NCBI RefSeq assembly: GCF_000723405.1
Contig: NZ_CCAE010000010.1
Location: forward strand, 61,078-125,077
Source of the DNA: Hydrogenophaga intermedia
Lineage (GTDB): Bacteria > Pseudomonadota > Gammaproteobacteria > Burkholderiales > Burkholderiaceae_C
Length of the DNA: 64,000 nt
Direction: 5' to 3'
The position numbers and the translations under genes are program-made. Positions 1 to 8,580 of this stretch are shown in pieces (the stretch's first letter is position 1; each line of letters starts with the position of its first letter). The notes below the pieces were generated by a model. The model was given only the letters and a program-made list of their open reading frames with translations. It searched no databases and was not told where the DNA came from.

Positions 1-664
1 CGCCGGCCTCGTCCATGGCGGCGCCGCCCACCTGCGCGGCGACCGAGGCGCCGCCGGCGCGCATCTGCGTCTCCGCGCTGCGCCCGCGCGTGGCGATCGC
101 GGTGGCCACCGAAGGCACCACGGAGCCCACGCCTTCGGCGCCGACGCCCAGCACGCCCTCGACGCTCGGATCCTTCGGGCCCTGCCAGGTGCTGGGACTC
201 GTGATGTCGCCGGTCGGCGTGGAGTCCTGGATCGCCTGCTTGGCCTCGTCCGAGCGCGCGTCGCGCAGGCCCTGCGCCACGTCCATGACCTTGCGCCCGC
301 CTGCCTCGATGACGCGGCCAGCGGCCGCCACCGGGTTCAGGCGGTTGGCCTTCTCGTAGTACTCAAGGGCCCGGTCCGGCGTGCCATCGGCCTCGGCCAT
401 GCGCCGGGCCTCATCCATCGTGAGGCCGAACAGCTTTTGCCCGCCCTCCTCGATCGCGCGGCCCGCAGCGGTGGGGATGGCGCCCAGGGCCGAGACGCCG
501 GCGGCGCCGACGGTGCGCGCCATGTCGGCGGCTTTCTCGCCGAAGGTGCGTTCCTTCTTCGTGGGCTCGGGCGGCTCTTCGCCGAAGACCTCGGCGGGAT
601 CCAGGTAGTTTGGCTGGCCGCCGGTGCCGAAAACTTCGTCGTCGGTGAGGTACTTGGTGGACAT
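1..664 (-). CDS. Putative phage internal virion protein (C-terminus off the left edge)
   Basis: An open frame runs leftward from ATG at 664 to the window edge without a stop, giving at least 221 residues. The start reads MSTKYLTDDEVFG, followed by an acidic segment and then Ala/Gly-rich helical sequence (around DMARTVGAAGVSALGAIP). It is the last visible gene of the virion cluster. Podoviruses of this type usually have very long ejection or internal proteins here, so that role is inferred from position only. The start has only a weak ribosome site (GCAGGG), and a copy of the repeated 16-nt element lies 32 nt upstream. Confidence 0.6.
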   Translation of the reverse strand, partial: MSTKYLTDDEVFGTGGQPNYLDPAEVFGEEPPEPTKKERTFGEKAADMARTVGAAGVSALGAIPTAAGRAIEEGGQKLFGLTMDEARRMAEADGTPDRALEYYEKANRLNPVAAAGRVIEAGGRKVMDVAQGLRDARSDEAKQAIQDSTPTGDITSPSTWQGPKDPSVEGVLGVGAEGVGSVVPSVATAIATRGRSAETQMRAGGASVAAQVGGAAMDEAG

Positions 665-696
665 CGCGCGGCCCTGCGTTTCAACCCGCAAGACCT

Positions 697-712
697 TGCC
701 ATGCTTGCCACG
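697..712 (-). promoter_or_regulatory. Repeated 16-nt intergenic element, copy 1
   Basis: Minus-strand sequence CGTGGCAAGCATGGCA is exact here, in the gap between the stop at 717 and the start at 664. It is one of five exact copies, all in gaps in front of minus-strand structural genes. Its function is unknown. Confidence 0.75.
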
Positions 713-716
713 CCGG

Positions 717-2258
717 CTACTTGAGCACCCAGCCGGAGCCGTCGAACACGGCCTTCTTGCCCTTGTTGGGCCCGGCCTGCACCACGCGCTCGTCGCCCTT
801 CTTCGGCGCCGCGCCTGCGCCGCCCGAGGGCTTGTCGTCCTTCTTCTCGGGGAACAGGTAGGTCATGGCCTGCTCGGTCGCTTCCTGCGCGCGCGTCGCG
901 TCGCCGAAGTTCGCCGTGAGCGCCTTGGTGTAGATCTCCTGGCGCACCTTCTCGGGACTGTCGCCCTTGGTCGTGGCCGCCAGCTTCAAGCCCTCGGCCA
1001 TGTCCTTCGCCATGCCTGCGGTAACGTAAGCCTGCGCGAGCTTCACCTCCGCCGGCGCGTTCGTGTCGGTCTTAGGTACCGCGTCGATCACCCCGGTGCG
1101 CACCGCCTCCAGGTCCGCGGGCGTGGCCTTCGGGTTGCGCTGCTGGTGCAGCGCCACGGCCGCCTTCTGCTTGGCGGTCCGGTCGTCCACCTCACGCTGC
1201 GCGGACGCCGCAGCGCGGCCTTCGGCGGCCGCGGCGCGATTGTCCTGGCGCAGCAGCAGGTTGTTGCGAAACTCGTTCTGCGAGAAGTTGAACAGGGCCT
1301 GCGGGTCGCGCACGATGTTCAGGCCGGCCATCAGCTCGTCGCGGTTCTTGAACGAGGCCTTGGGCAGCGGGTTGCCGTCATCGTCGGTGCGCTCGATCGA
1401 GATCACGCCCGTCTTGGGGTCGACCGTCACGCCGCTCACCCGCGCGCCATCGGGCACGTACTTGTCGTAGAAGCGGCCCGCGGCCTCCAGGTCGCCCGAG
1501 ACGATGGCGGCCTGCACCTTGTCCAGCTCGGCATTGCGCTCGGCCGTCTCGCGCTGGATCTTGCCCAGGGCCATTTCCTGGTTCTGCTTGGCCATGGCCG
1601 TGGCTTCCTTCACGCGGCCGGCCTTCATGAGCTGCCCAGCGTGGTACTGGCCCAGCTCGAGGTGGTCGTCGGGCGTCATTTCGCGCGCGGTGCCGTCCGG
1701 GTTGGTCAGGCGCTTCTGCGTCCACTCGCCCACCGAGGCCTCGATGCCGCGCAGCTCGTCGTCGAGCGCAGCCTGCTTGTCCTCGCGTTCCCACTGCTTC
1801 TGCTCGCGCGCGAAGCGCTGGTCATCGCGCTCCTGGTTCGTGACCTGGTTCTCGACTTCGATGCCGCCGCGCAGGTCGCCGTGCTTCTTGAGCACGCCGG
1901 CCATGGCCAGCATCCGGGCCTTGTTCTGCCCGGCACCGTCCATGCTGCCAGCGGTGCGCTTGCCCAGGAAGTCGGTGACACCCTGCTGCGCGATGACACC
2001 GGTCTGCGACGGGTCGGCCTTCGGGGTGACGGTGTAGCCCTTCTTCGATTCGTCGTAGGCAATGTCGTACTGGCCGCTCTCGGCGGCCGCGCGCAACTCG
2101 TCGCCCTGCTCTTGCGTGAAGCCGACGGACTCCTCGGGCTTGGCCTCGGAGATTTCGCGGATCTCGCGGTCTTTCTGGAAGCGCTGCCCGGTGTCGTAGC
2201 CGAACGAGAAACCCTTGAGGGCGTCCACCAAACCGCTGTAGCGGCCGCGTCGTGCCAT
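717..2258 (-). CDS. Probable internal virion protein, helical, 513 aa
   Basis: The 513-aa protein starts MARRGRYSGLVDALKGFSFG and is dominated by charged, Gln/Glu-rich helical sequence with coiled-coil character (about residues 130-260 and 330-430). It ends in a basic, glycine-containing tail. No catalytic motif is visible. It has a good ribosome site (AAGGAG) and follows the PAPS-reductase-like gene by one base. Its place at the end of the virion cluster suggests an internal or ejection protein of a podovirus; this is inference from composition and gene order. Confidence 0.7.
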   Translation of the reverse strand: MARRGRYSGLVDALKGFSFGYDTGQRFQKDREIREISEAKPEESVGFTQEQGDELRAAAESGQYDIAYDESKKGYTVTPKADPSQTGVIAQQGVTDFLGKRTAGSMDGAGQNKARMLAMAGVLKKHGDLRGGIEVENQVTNQERDDQRFAREQKQWEREDKQAALDDELRGIEASVGEWTQKRLTNPDGTAREMTPDDHLELGQYHAGQLMKAGRVKEATAMAKQNQEMALGKIQRETAERNAELDKVQAAIVSGDLEAAGRFYDKYVPDGARVSGVTVDPKTGVISIERTDDDGNPLPKASFKNRDELMAGLNIVRDPQALFNFSQNEFRNNLLLRQDNRAAAAEGRAAASAQREVDDRTAKQKAAVALHQQRNPKATPADLEAVRTGVIDAVPKTDTNAPAEVKLAQAYVTAGMAKDMAEGLKLAATTKGDSPEKVRQEIYTKALTANFGDATRAQEATEQAMTYLFPEKKDDKPSGGAGAAPKKGDERVVQAGPNKGKKAVFDGSGWVLK

Positions 2259-2259
2259 G

Positions 2260-3018
2260 TCAGTCTCCTTGCGCGGGCTCCTGCCCGCATTCGCTCACGG
2301 CCTGGCGCAGCCGTTGCATCGGTTGGTCGACGGCCGCAGCGATGGCCCGCAGCCGCTCAGCGAGATCGACGAAGGCCTCGGGGTGGTGCTCGCGCAGGTA
2401 GCGCACGCGAGCGTCCCCCAGCCAGGCCGAGCAGCGCATGCAGTCCCCCGACTTGTCGAGGTGCTGGTACATGGCCAGGGCCTGCGGCCACTCGGCCGCG
2501 AGGTAGCGCGACACCATGCCGTCGGTCCAGTTCTCGATCGGGAACAGCAGCTCGATGCCGTCGACCACCTCGCCGCTGCGGTGCGGCCCTTTGAACTGAT
2601 CCACCGCCTTCTGGCCGCGCACGATCAGCGTGACGCCATCGTCGAGCATGCGCTGGTGCATCGGCACGAACTTGCTGCGTGCGCAGCACATGGCGCGGTC
2701 CTGAATGGGCTCCGAGAGGGCCACCTTGAAGTGGTGCGCCGCCTGGCTGGCACCGAAGGGCACGAGGTCCGATGGCGGCCCGTACACGTGGATCATCTGG
2801 TGCACCTTGCCGGGCACGCGCACGAAGCGCTCGATGCCCAGCGCCACCACGTCGCGCACCACGCGCTCGGTTTCGGGAAAGGCGTCCCCCGAATCCAGCC
2901 AGTACACGGTCATCTGGCTCCACCAGGGCCGCAGCAGCAACAGCGCCGCGGTGGAGTCCTTGCCGCCGGAGAACTGGAAGGCGACGCGCTCGTGGCGCTC
3001 GAACACGTGGTCGAACAT
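2260..3018 (-). CDS. PAPS reductase-like PP-loop protein (virion cluster)
   Basis: The 252-aa protein has the ATP-pyrophosphatase PP-loop SGGKDS at residues 17-22, a CC pair near residue 110 (DRAMCCARSKF) and a CxxC near residue 200 (GDCMRCSAW). This is the layout of phage PAPS-reductase/DndC-like proteins, which adenylate or thiolate a substrate rather than necessarily reducing sulfate. Its ATG overlaps the stop of the upstream S74-type gene (TGATG), so it is translationally coupled to virion genes. The substrate is unknown. A second, different member lies at 30715-31668. Confidence 0.8.
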   Translation of the reverse strand: MFDHVFERHERVAFQFSGGKDSTAALLLLRPWWSQMTVYWLDSGDAFPETERVVRDVVALGIERFVRVPGKVHQMIHVYGPPSDLVPFGASQAAHHFKVALSEPIQDRAMCCARSKFVPMHQRMLDDGVTLIVRGQKAVDQFKGPHRSGEVVDGIELLFPIENWTDGMVSRYLAAEWPQALAMYQHLDKSGDCMRCSAWLGDARVRYLREHHPEAFVDLAERLRAIAAAVDQPMQRLRQAVSECGQEPAQGD

Positions 3019-4370
3019 CAGTGCACCCGGCGGTAATCGACCATCATGAAGCCGCCCATGTCGACGGCGGCGTGGGGCACCTCATCGGCCATCACGCCGA
3101 TGATCACGTCGTCGCTCCAGCGGTAGCGGAAGCGGTAGACGCCAGCGCCGCCCGGCGTCGTGCCGATGCGGTGGATGTCGCGCTTGAGGCGGCGGTCGGA
3201 CCACGCGAAGCCGGTGGAGGCCCACGCACCCAGCGCCGCGCCCGCGACCTGGCCCAGCCCACCGTCGCCGCCACTGTTCGCCACGGCATTGGCGTAGCTG
3301 TTCTGCGCGCCCAGCACCCCGAGCTTGCCCTGCACCAGCGCGTTCTGCCCCTGCATCTGCGTGTTGGCGCCCTGTGCCATCGCGCCCTGCAGCGCCTGGC
3401 CCGGGGCCATCTGGTTGCCCACCGCGCTGTTGCCGGCGCCGGTGGCCACCGAGTAGGCGCCAGCGGACGCACCGGGCAGGCCGCGCGCCAAGCCGGCCAC
3501 GTCCAGCTTCTTGGCGGTGTCCAGGCTCTGGTCCTGGATCCGCATGTTGCGCCCGGCCATGGAGGCGGCAGTCGTCGCGTTCGCGGCGTCGGTGAGCGCG
3601 GCCTGGCCCGTGGAGAACGCCCCCGTCTTGAGGCCCACGCCGCCGGCGATCACGTTGCGCATGGAGTTGGTGCCATCCGTGCGCGTGTTGTTCGCGGCGG
3701 CGGCCAGCGCGGCCGCGTTCTGGTTCGACAACGCCGTCACGTCCGAGGGCACCATCACGCCGTAGCGCGCAGCCTGGCGCATGGCGGTGTTGAGGGCCTG
3801 GGTCTGACCCACGCGCGTGTCCGCAACCGCGCGACCCACATCGCCCTCGATGTCGGCCTTGTACTTGTCGTAGATGGCCTGGTTGCCACCGGTGGCCAGC
3901 GCAATGTCGCCCGCCACGTCGTCGTTGTAGGCCGTGGCCCGATCGCGCAGCATCTGCGCGTCGGCCTTCTGCTGGGCGGTGATGGCGTCGCGCTCGGCGG
4001 CGTTGGCCTGCTCGGTGCCGGCCAGCGCCTCGTCGATCAGGCTCTCCTCGACCGGGCGAAACTTCTTCGAGTGCTCGAAGTAGTCCGCGCCCTGCTGGAT
4101 GCCCTGGCGCATGATCTCCAGTTGCGCATCGACAACCGGCTGCGCCACCTTCATGTTGTTGTCGTACTGGCGCTGGCCCTCGGCGAGCTGCTTTTCGCCC
4201 AGCTCGGCGCCGATGCGCGCTGCGGCCTCGGAGGCTTGGGCGACCGGCGTGTAGTCGGGCGGCGGTGGAGAGTCCCCCTTGCCGCCCTCCAGCGTCATCG
4301 GCGCCAGACCATCGCCGCGCCGGCGGAAGGCCAGCAGCGGCAGGTCCGGGATATCAAGCAAGTGCTTCAT
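3018..4370 (-). CDS. Virion protein with C-terminal S74-like chaperone domain
   Basis: The 450-aa protein has a long Ala/Gln/Asn-rich helical body and ends with a 60-residue domain at 391-450 reading SDRRLKRDI, then GVMADEVP and VDYRRVH. That pattern is typical of the intramolecular chaperone (peptidase S74) of phage tail spikes and fibres: a Ser-Asp cleavage site, then conserved RLK and VDY. Here it caps a helical, internal-protein-like body rather than an obvious beta-helix fibre. The start overlaps the GNAT gene by 17 nt. Whether it self-cleaves is not shown by the sequence. Confidence 0.75.
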   Translation of the reverse strand: MKHLLDIPDLPLLAFRRRGDGLAPMTLEGGKGDSPPPPDYTPVAQASEAAARIGAELGEKQLAEGQRQYDNNMKVAQPVVDAQLEIMRQGIQQGADYFEHSKKFRPVEESLIDEALAGTEQANAAERDAITAQQKADAQMLRDRATAYNDDVAGDIALATGGNQAIYDKYKADIEGDVGRAVADTRVGQTQALNTAMRQAARYGVMVPSDVTALSNQNAAALAAAANNTRTDGTNSMRNVIAGGVGLKTGAFSTGQAALTDAANATTAASMAGRNMRIQDQSLDTAKKLDVAGLARGLPGASAGAYSVATGAGNSAVGNQMAPGQALQGAMAQGANTQMQGQNALVQGKLGVLGAQNSYANAVANSGGDGGLGQVAGAALGAWASTGFAWSDRRLKRDIHRIGTTPGGAGVYRFRYRWSDDVIIGVMADEVPHAAVDMGGFMMVDYRRVH

Positions 4371-4800
4371 CGCGCTGTTCCCTCAGGGTCAGCCAGCGGC
4401 ATTGCTCACGCCGCATGGCCAGCACCAACAGATCACAGTCGCCCGCGCCATCCTTGATCCGCGCGACCTCTTCAAAACCCAGGTGGCGGTCGAACCGCAG
4501 TGCGGCGTCGTTGTCCGCGTTGACGAGCCCGATCACCACCTTGCAACCCATCTTCCCGAAGGCGTAGTCGAACGCTGCCCGCAGGAACGGGCGGTTGAGC
4601 CAGGTGCCGCGCAGGCCAGCCACGTGCATGCAGCAGCGCGCATCCTTCACGTAGCTGTCGAACACCACGCCAGCGATCAACTCCCCGTTGAGCTCAAGGC
4701 CCATGGCCTCGAAATTGACCCAAGGTGCCTGCAGGTCCACGCGCTCGGCCACCCACGCGCCCACGCGCTCTTTCTGACCGACGACGATGGATTTGCCCAT
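4354..4800 (-). CDS. GNAT-family acetyltransferase-like protein
   Basis: The 148-aa protein has a GNAT-like core: a central strand (LIAGVVFDSY), a helix-turn with GTWLNRPFLRAAFDYAF, and the C-terminal DNDAALRFDRHLGFEEV segment that in this fold closes the acetyl-CoA site. Members of this type are common in podovirus structural clusters, but their target is unknown. ATG 4800 lacks a clear ribosome site, and the repeated 16-nt element ends only 11 nt upstream, so the start is less certain than the fold. Confidence 0.7.
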   Translation of the reverse strand: MGKSIVVGQKERVGAWVAERVDLQAPWVNFEAMGLELNGELIAGVVFDSYVKDARCCMHVAGLRGTWLNRPFLRAAFDYAFGKMGCKVVIGLVNADNDAALRFDRHLGFEEVARIKDGAGDCDLLVLAMRREQCRWLTLREQRDEALA

Positions 4801-4811
4801 GGCGGCGAGCC

Positions 4812-4827
4812 TGCCATGCTTGCCACG
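4812..4827 (-). promoter_or_regulatory. Repeated 16-nt intergenic element, copy 2
   Basis: An exact copy of CGTGGCAAGCATGGCA (minus strand) lies in the 51-nt gap between the stop at 4852 and the start at 4800. The six bases that follow (GGCTCG) nearly match those at copy 3. Confidence 0.75.
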
Positions 4828-4851
4828 CTGGGCCTGCGGGCCGCGCGCCGG

Positions 4852-5040
4852 CTACTGGAGCAGCCGCAGGATCTCGTTCACCTTGGCGATGACGGCCGGC
4901 AGGTCGGCGTCGGGCGGCAGCAGCTTCAGGCGGGTGTCGCGCCTGCCCATGATCGTCTCCAGAGACTCCTTCAAGGCACTGTCGAACTTCGACCGCGAGG
5001 GGTCGACCGGTACCGGCGGAATGGCGGGCTTGGTGCTCAC
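4852..5040 (-). CDS. Small phage protein, 62 aa, unknown
   Basis: A GTG start at 5040 overlaps the stop of the nozzle-like gene (GTGA), so the two are coupled. The protein has a Pro-rich N-terminus (TKPAIPPVPVDPSRSKF) and a C-terminal amphipathic helix (DLPAVIAKVNEILRLLQ). No family was recognised. The tight coupling to a virion gene suggests a small structural or assembly role. Confidence 0.6.
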   Translation of the reverse strand: MSTKPAIPPVPVDPSRSKFDSALKESLETIMGRRDTRLKLLPPDADLPAVIAKVNEILRLLQ

Positions 5041-6998
5041 AGCCTTTTCAGGTCATCCATCGTCTCGGCCAGCTTCACCGACTTCACGCGCACGGACCCG
5101 GTGAGCTGCACCTGGAACGAGTCGGCCTTGAAGCCACTGGGGAGCTTGAAAGCACGCTGGTCCGCCACCAGCACGCGCGAGTGAACGACCTTGCCGTTCT
5201 GCAGCAGCGTGAAGGTGACGCCAGCGAGCACCGGCTGGTCGATGTTCCTGATGTTCGAGCCGTTCAGGATCCCGGCATTGATGCGCCGCCCGTTGAGCGC
5301 GCCCAGCCCGGCGTAGTTGGCGACGAGGAGTTCGTTGGCCGCGACCGCTTCCTCGAACGCGGCCTGCTCCGCCTCATAGTCTCCCTCGGTCATTTCGGAC
5401 ACGAGGTCCACCTTGGCCACGCCGAAGTTGAGCGGCTTGGACAGGTGCAGATCCTTGGAACGCCACGAGTAGTTAGGACGCGCGCCATCGCCCGCGTCGA
5501 ACAGCTTGATGCCCTCGCTGTCCACCAGGTACATCTGGCCGTTCACGGCATCCGAGTAGATCTCGTCGGGAAAGTCGCTGAGCAAAGTCAGGCCCACGGG
5601 GCCCTCGGCCACATCGAAGACCAGCACGCCGCGAGCACCATCGACCTGACCGAAACGCACGTACACGCGGCCCTGCGCCTCGACGGCCACCATGGTCGCT
5701 GGCAGCAGCGGCGGCCACTCGGCGCGGGTGAAAAAGGCATCTGACCAGATGAATGCGCCCTTCATGCCAACGTAGGCCATGCCGTAGCTCGTCGGGTACA
5801 GCACGCCATCGCCCACCGACACCATGCCGCGCTTGGCCAGGCAGGGCATGCGCTGCTGCACCGCATCGAATTGCACGGTCGCCGGCTCCACGCCCACGGC
5901 CATGTATGGCACCGACCGGGTGCCCACCACCACGTTAGAGCCGAAGGGCTCGACGCCCACGATCTCGAAGTTGGCCACACGCCGGTAGCTCACCGGCCAA
6001 GCGTGGGGCTGCAGGGGTTCGGAATAGCAGAGCTGGGTGCCCACGAAGCCCACCAAGCAGCCGTTGGGCAGCGCGCGCAGGCCGCGCAGGCCGGGCGGCG
6101 GAGGATCCCAGGCTTGCGAGATCAATTCGTCGCCCAGGATCTCGCTGTCGCTCAGGTTGTCGTTGAAGCTCGTTCCGACATCGTCGTCGACGAGCTGGAA
6201 ACTGGCCGTCGAGCCGGCCTGCCGGTAGAGCCGGCGCTTCATGCCCACTGTGTTCCACGGCGCCACGCGGGCCCAGGCGGTGTCGGCCGCATAGTCGCCG
6301 AGCACGCGGAACGTGGCGTTCGTGGGCGTCTCGGTGACCAGCACCTTGTCGCCGCCGATCTCGATCTCGTCGCCGGCGCGCAGCCAGTGGTTGCCGGTGT
6401 TGGTGAAGGTGGTGACCCCCGCAGCGTGCACCGCGGTGCCCGTGCCGGCGTTGGCCGGGAAGGCGTCCATGTCGGAGATCGTCCACGTGTCGTCCACCTT
6501 GCCTTGCACCACGGCGGTGGCGGGCGAGTCAGCGCTCTCTTCGTTGAGCGCCGAATAGAAGGTGTAGACGTAGACCCGATTGACCGTGGCGCCAGTGCCA
6601 GCGCCGTCGGTGGTGAGAGTGGGCGCGCCCTTGGGACGAGGCACCCCGACCGCGAAGGGCGCGTCGGGCAAGTCCTCGTAGGACGCATAGCGCGGCTCGC
6701 CGTCGCCGGTCCAGTAGTAGCGCGGGGGAATGCCGGCGGGCAGCGGCCCGCGGGCGACATCCACCTCTTTCGCCCAGGCGAGCCACTTCTGGCCGCCTTC
6801 GACGTTCTCGGCCCGATAGACCGACTGCCAGGGGCCGCTGGTGGAGGGCGTGTTGACGAGGAGGGGTTGACGCAGCGGGCGGATCTCGCCCGAGGTCAGG
6901 ATGACGTTGGTGGCGTCGACTGCTGCGCCGTCACCGAGAAGGCGCGGCGCAGTACGCGGCAGCATGCCGAGAAACGGGGCGATGGCGATGCCACCCAT
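5037..6998 (-). CDS. Tail nozzle/hub-like protein, 653 aa
   Basis: The 653-aa protein starts MGGIAIAPFLGMLPR, preceded by a strong ribosome site (GGGGGAGG). It has many short beta-strands with repeated aromatic and Gly/Asp turns (for example VYVYTFYSALNEESADSP near residue 145), a propeller-like middle, and a Leu/Arg-rich end. The opening about a protein reading 'DGAAVDATNVILTSGEIRPL' is typical of podovirus tail-hub or nozzle proteins of the BPP-1/Bcep22 type. The assignment is by resemblance and position downstream of fibres and adaptors. Confidence 0.6.
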   Translation of the reverse strand: MGGIAIAPFLGMLPRTAPRLLGDGAAVDATNVILTSGEIRPLRQPLLVNTPSTSGPWQSVYRAENVEGGQKWLAWAKEVDVARGPLPAGIPPRYYWTGDGEPRYASYEDLPDAPFAVGVPRPKGAPTLTTDGAGTGATVNRVYVYTFYSALNEESADSPATAVVQGKVDDTWTISDMDAFPANAGTGTAVHAAGVTTFTNTGNHWLRAGDEIEIGGDKVLVTETPTNATFRVLGDYAADTAWARVAPWNTVGMKRRLYRQAGSTASFQLVDDDVGTSFNDNLSDSEILGDELISQAWDPPPPGLRGLRALPNGCLVGFVGTQLCYSEPLQPHAWPVSYRRVANFEIVGVEPFGSNVVVGTRSVPYMAVGVEPATVQFDAVQQRMPCLAKRGMVSVGDGVLYPTSYGMAYVGMKGAFIWSDAFFTRAEWPPLLPATMVAVEAQGRVYVRFGQVDGARGVLVFDVAEGPVGLTLLSDFPDEIYSDAVNGQMYLVDSEGIKLFDAGDGARPNYSWRSKDLHLSKPLNFGVAKVDLVSEMTEGDYEAEQAAFEEAVAANELLVANYAGLGALNGRRINAGILNGSNIRNIDQPVLAGVTFTLLQNGKVVHSRVLVADQRAFKLPSGFKADSFQVQLTGSVRVKSVKLAETMDDLKRL

Positions 6999-7033
6999 GG
7001 CCTACCCTCCCCCGCTTCGCATGCCGCGCCCGA

Positions 7034-7270
7034 TCAGGCGGCGTCTTGCGCGTTCGGCTGGGCGGCGCCGCCCAGGCGCACGATGCGCAACACATCCGCG
7101 TTGCCGGGGACGGGGTAGGCCTCGCCGGGCGCCACCTCCTTGGAATCGAACGGGTAGACGGTGCCTTCGGCCGTGTCTTTGGAGGCATCGCCCTCCATGT
7201 TTTCGCTGTAGGTTTTGCCTTGCACGCGGTAGTCGACGCGCAGGGGTTGGGAGGTGGCGGTGATGATCAT
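7034..7270 (-). CDS. Small phage protein, 78 aa, unknown
   Basis: This 78-aa soluble protein starts MIITATSQPLRVDYRVQG, after a good ribosome site (GGAGAG). The sequence is a likely small beta domain with a glycine/proline-rich middle (EVAPGEAYPVPGNADV). It is transcribed with the tail genes, between the desaturase and the nozzle-like gene. No family was recognised. Confidence 0.65.
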   Translation of the reverse strand: MIITATSQPLRVDYRVQGKTYSENMEGDASKDTAEGTVYPFDSKEVAPGEAYPVPGNADVLRIVRLGGAAQPNAQDAA

Positions 7271-7342
7271 GGATGCTCTCCGGATTTCCAGAAGTGGCGG
7301 CTGAAGGTCGGGCCGCCGCCGGCGCCCGACAGGGGTTGTGCC

Positions 7343-8086
7343 TCACTTGGTACGAATCGCGCGAATGAACCACCACCCGTAATCCAGGTGCCACCAGCGC
7401 CGCCCGAGCTGCGCGTCGCGGGGGTGGTCGTGGTGGTGGGCATGGCGCCACTCGCCGGCGGCCGGCAGCAGCCACTCCAGCCACGGCATATCGCGCGCGC
7501 CGCCGCCGCGATGGCTCGCCACCTGGTGCACGGCGCCGACGAGCTGCACGGTCCCCATAGGCGCCAAGTAGCCGAACACCAGCGGCGCCAGGAACGTCCC
7601 GGTGGCCAGGCCCAGCGCCAGCAGCAGCAGCACCCAGGCCAGCGCCACCACCAGCGCATTGCGGTGCACGGCCTTCAGCACCCGGTCGTCGAGGAGCGCC
7701 TGCAGGCGCCAGCGCACCATGGGCACGGCGCGGTAGGTCTTCCACAGCAGGTACCAGAGCCGGGTGTCGTGCGGGTCGCCCTGACCGTCGGAATGGGCAT
7801 GGTGGGTCTGGTGCGCGGCCGCCCAGGCCAGCGGCGAGCCCTGCAGCACGATGCAGGAGGCCAGCGCCATGGCGGTGTGCCAGAAGGGCGTGGTCTGGAA
7901 GGCGCCATGCGTGAAATAGCGGTGCAGCGCCACCGAGATCGCCAGGCCGCCCAAGACGTGGCCCGAGGCCCAGGCGAGCAGCCACCACGGGCTCAAGCCC
8001 TCCCACAGCGCCCACAGCGCCAGCGCGGCGCCGAGGTAGCCCACCCACTGCCCGATCGGGATCATCCACAGGCGTTGACGCAGCAT
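7343..8086 (-). CDS. Membrane fatty-acid (acyl-CoA type) desaturase encoded by the phage
   Basis: The 247-aa protein has all three histidine boxes of the di-iron membrane desaturases: HRYFTH (55-60), HQTHH (92-96) and HAHHH (215-219) in the context GEWRHAHHHDHP. Hydrophobic segments lie at about 8-30, 36-54, 70-90 and 145-180, and the usual terminal WWFIR motif is present. Such enzymes put a double bond in fatty acyl chains at the inner membrane using oxygen and an electron donor. ATG 8086 was chosen because the longer frame runs into the real upstream gene, whose stop is at 8089. It lies inside the tail module, which is unusual. Confidence 0.85.
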   Translation of the reverse strand: MLRQRLWMIPIGQWVGYLGAALALWALWEGLSPWWLLAWASGHVLGGLAISVALHRYFTHGAFQTTPFWHTAMALASCIVLQGSPLAWAAAHQTHHAHSDGQGDPHDTRLWYLLWKTYRAVPMVRWRLQALLDDRVLKAVHRNALVVALAWVLLLLALGLATGTFLAPLVFGYLAPMGTVQLVGAVHQVASHRGGGARDMPWLEWLLPAAGEWRHAHHHDHPRDAQLGRRWWHLDYGWWFIRAIRTK

Positions 8087-8088
8087 GC

Positions 8089-8580
8089 TCACTCCATGAA
8101 CAGGAAGCCGATGGCGCGCTCGAGCACCACCACGCGGGCGCCCTTGGCCAGTGCCTGAGGCGCGGCCAGCTCGACATCGCCCACGCGCACGCGGCCCTCG
8201 CACAGCAGCGCGTTGCGCACCAGACGCAGCTCGCGGCCCGGTTCGGCGTCGAGTACTGCCAGCTTCGGCTGGCGCCGGCGGTTGGCCACGCGGTTGATGC
8301 ACCAGAACTCGCTGGGCTCGGCGGCAGTGCACACGAAGCGGCCGGCCTGCGTGCGCCCGCGCCGCAGGATCGAGTCGCCCGGCTGGCGATCGGGCAAGCG
8401 ACGACCGGTGCCCTGCTCCTCCACCAGCACCCGGCCGCGCGTCCACACAGCCACGTCTGGCGCGTTGGCCACATCGATGTCGCCGTTGGCGTGCACCTCG
8501 AAGCGCTCGCCGACCGCCAGGATCTTGCGGTGCACGATCCAGCCGAAGGCCTCGTAGCGCTCGAAGCGGAAGTCGCTCAC
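8089..8580 (-). CDS. Phage protein, 163 aa, unknown
   Basis: The 163-aa soluble protein starts MSDFRFERYEAFGWIVHRK. It is rich in beta-strands with alternating charged residues (for example RFVCTAAEPSEFWCINRVANRRR). ATG overlaps the upstream stop (ATGA), and the desaturase starts 2 nt after its stop, so it is in the same operon. The strand pattern could suit a small beta-barrel or cupin-like fold, but no motif supports a function. Confidence 0.65.
   Translation of the reverse strand: MSDFRFERYEAFGWIVHRKILAVGERFEVHANGDIDVANAPDVAVWTRGRVLVEEQGTGRRLPDRQPGDSILRRGRTQAGRFVCTAAEPSEFWCINRVANRRRQPKLAVLDAEPGRELRLVRNALLCEGRVRVGDVELAAPQALAKGARVVVLERAIGFLFME

Noticed and set aside
624..2594. Long plus-strand frame of 656 codons opposite the 513-aa gene
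   Set aside because: It is an antisense shadow in high-GC DNA: His/Arg/Ala/Leu-rich, no ribosome site, and it covers a minus-strand gene with good codon pattern and start.
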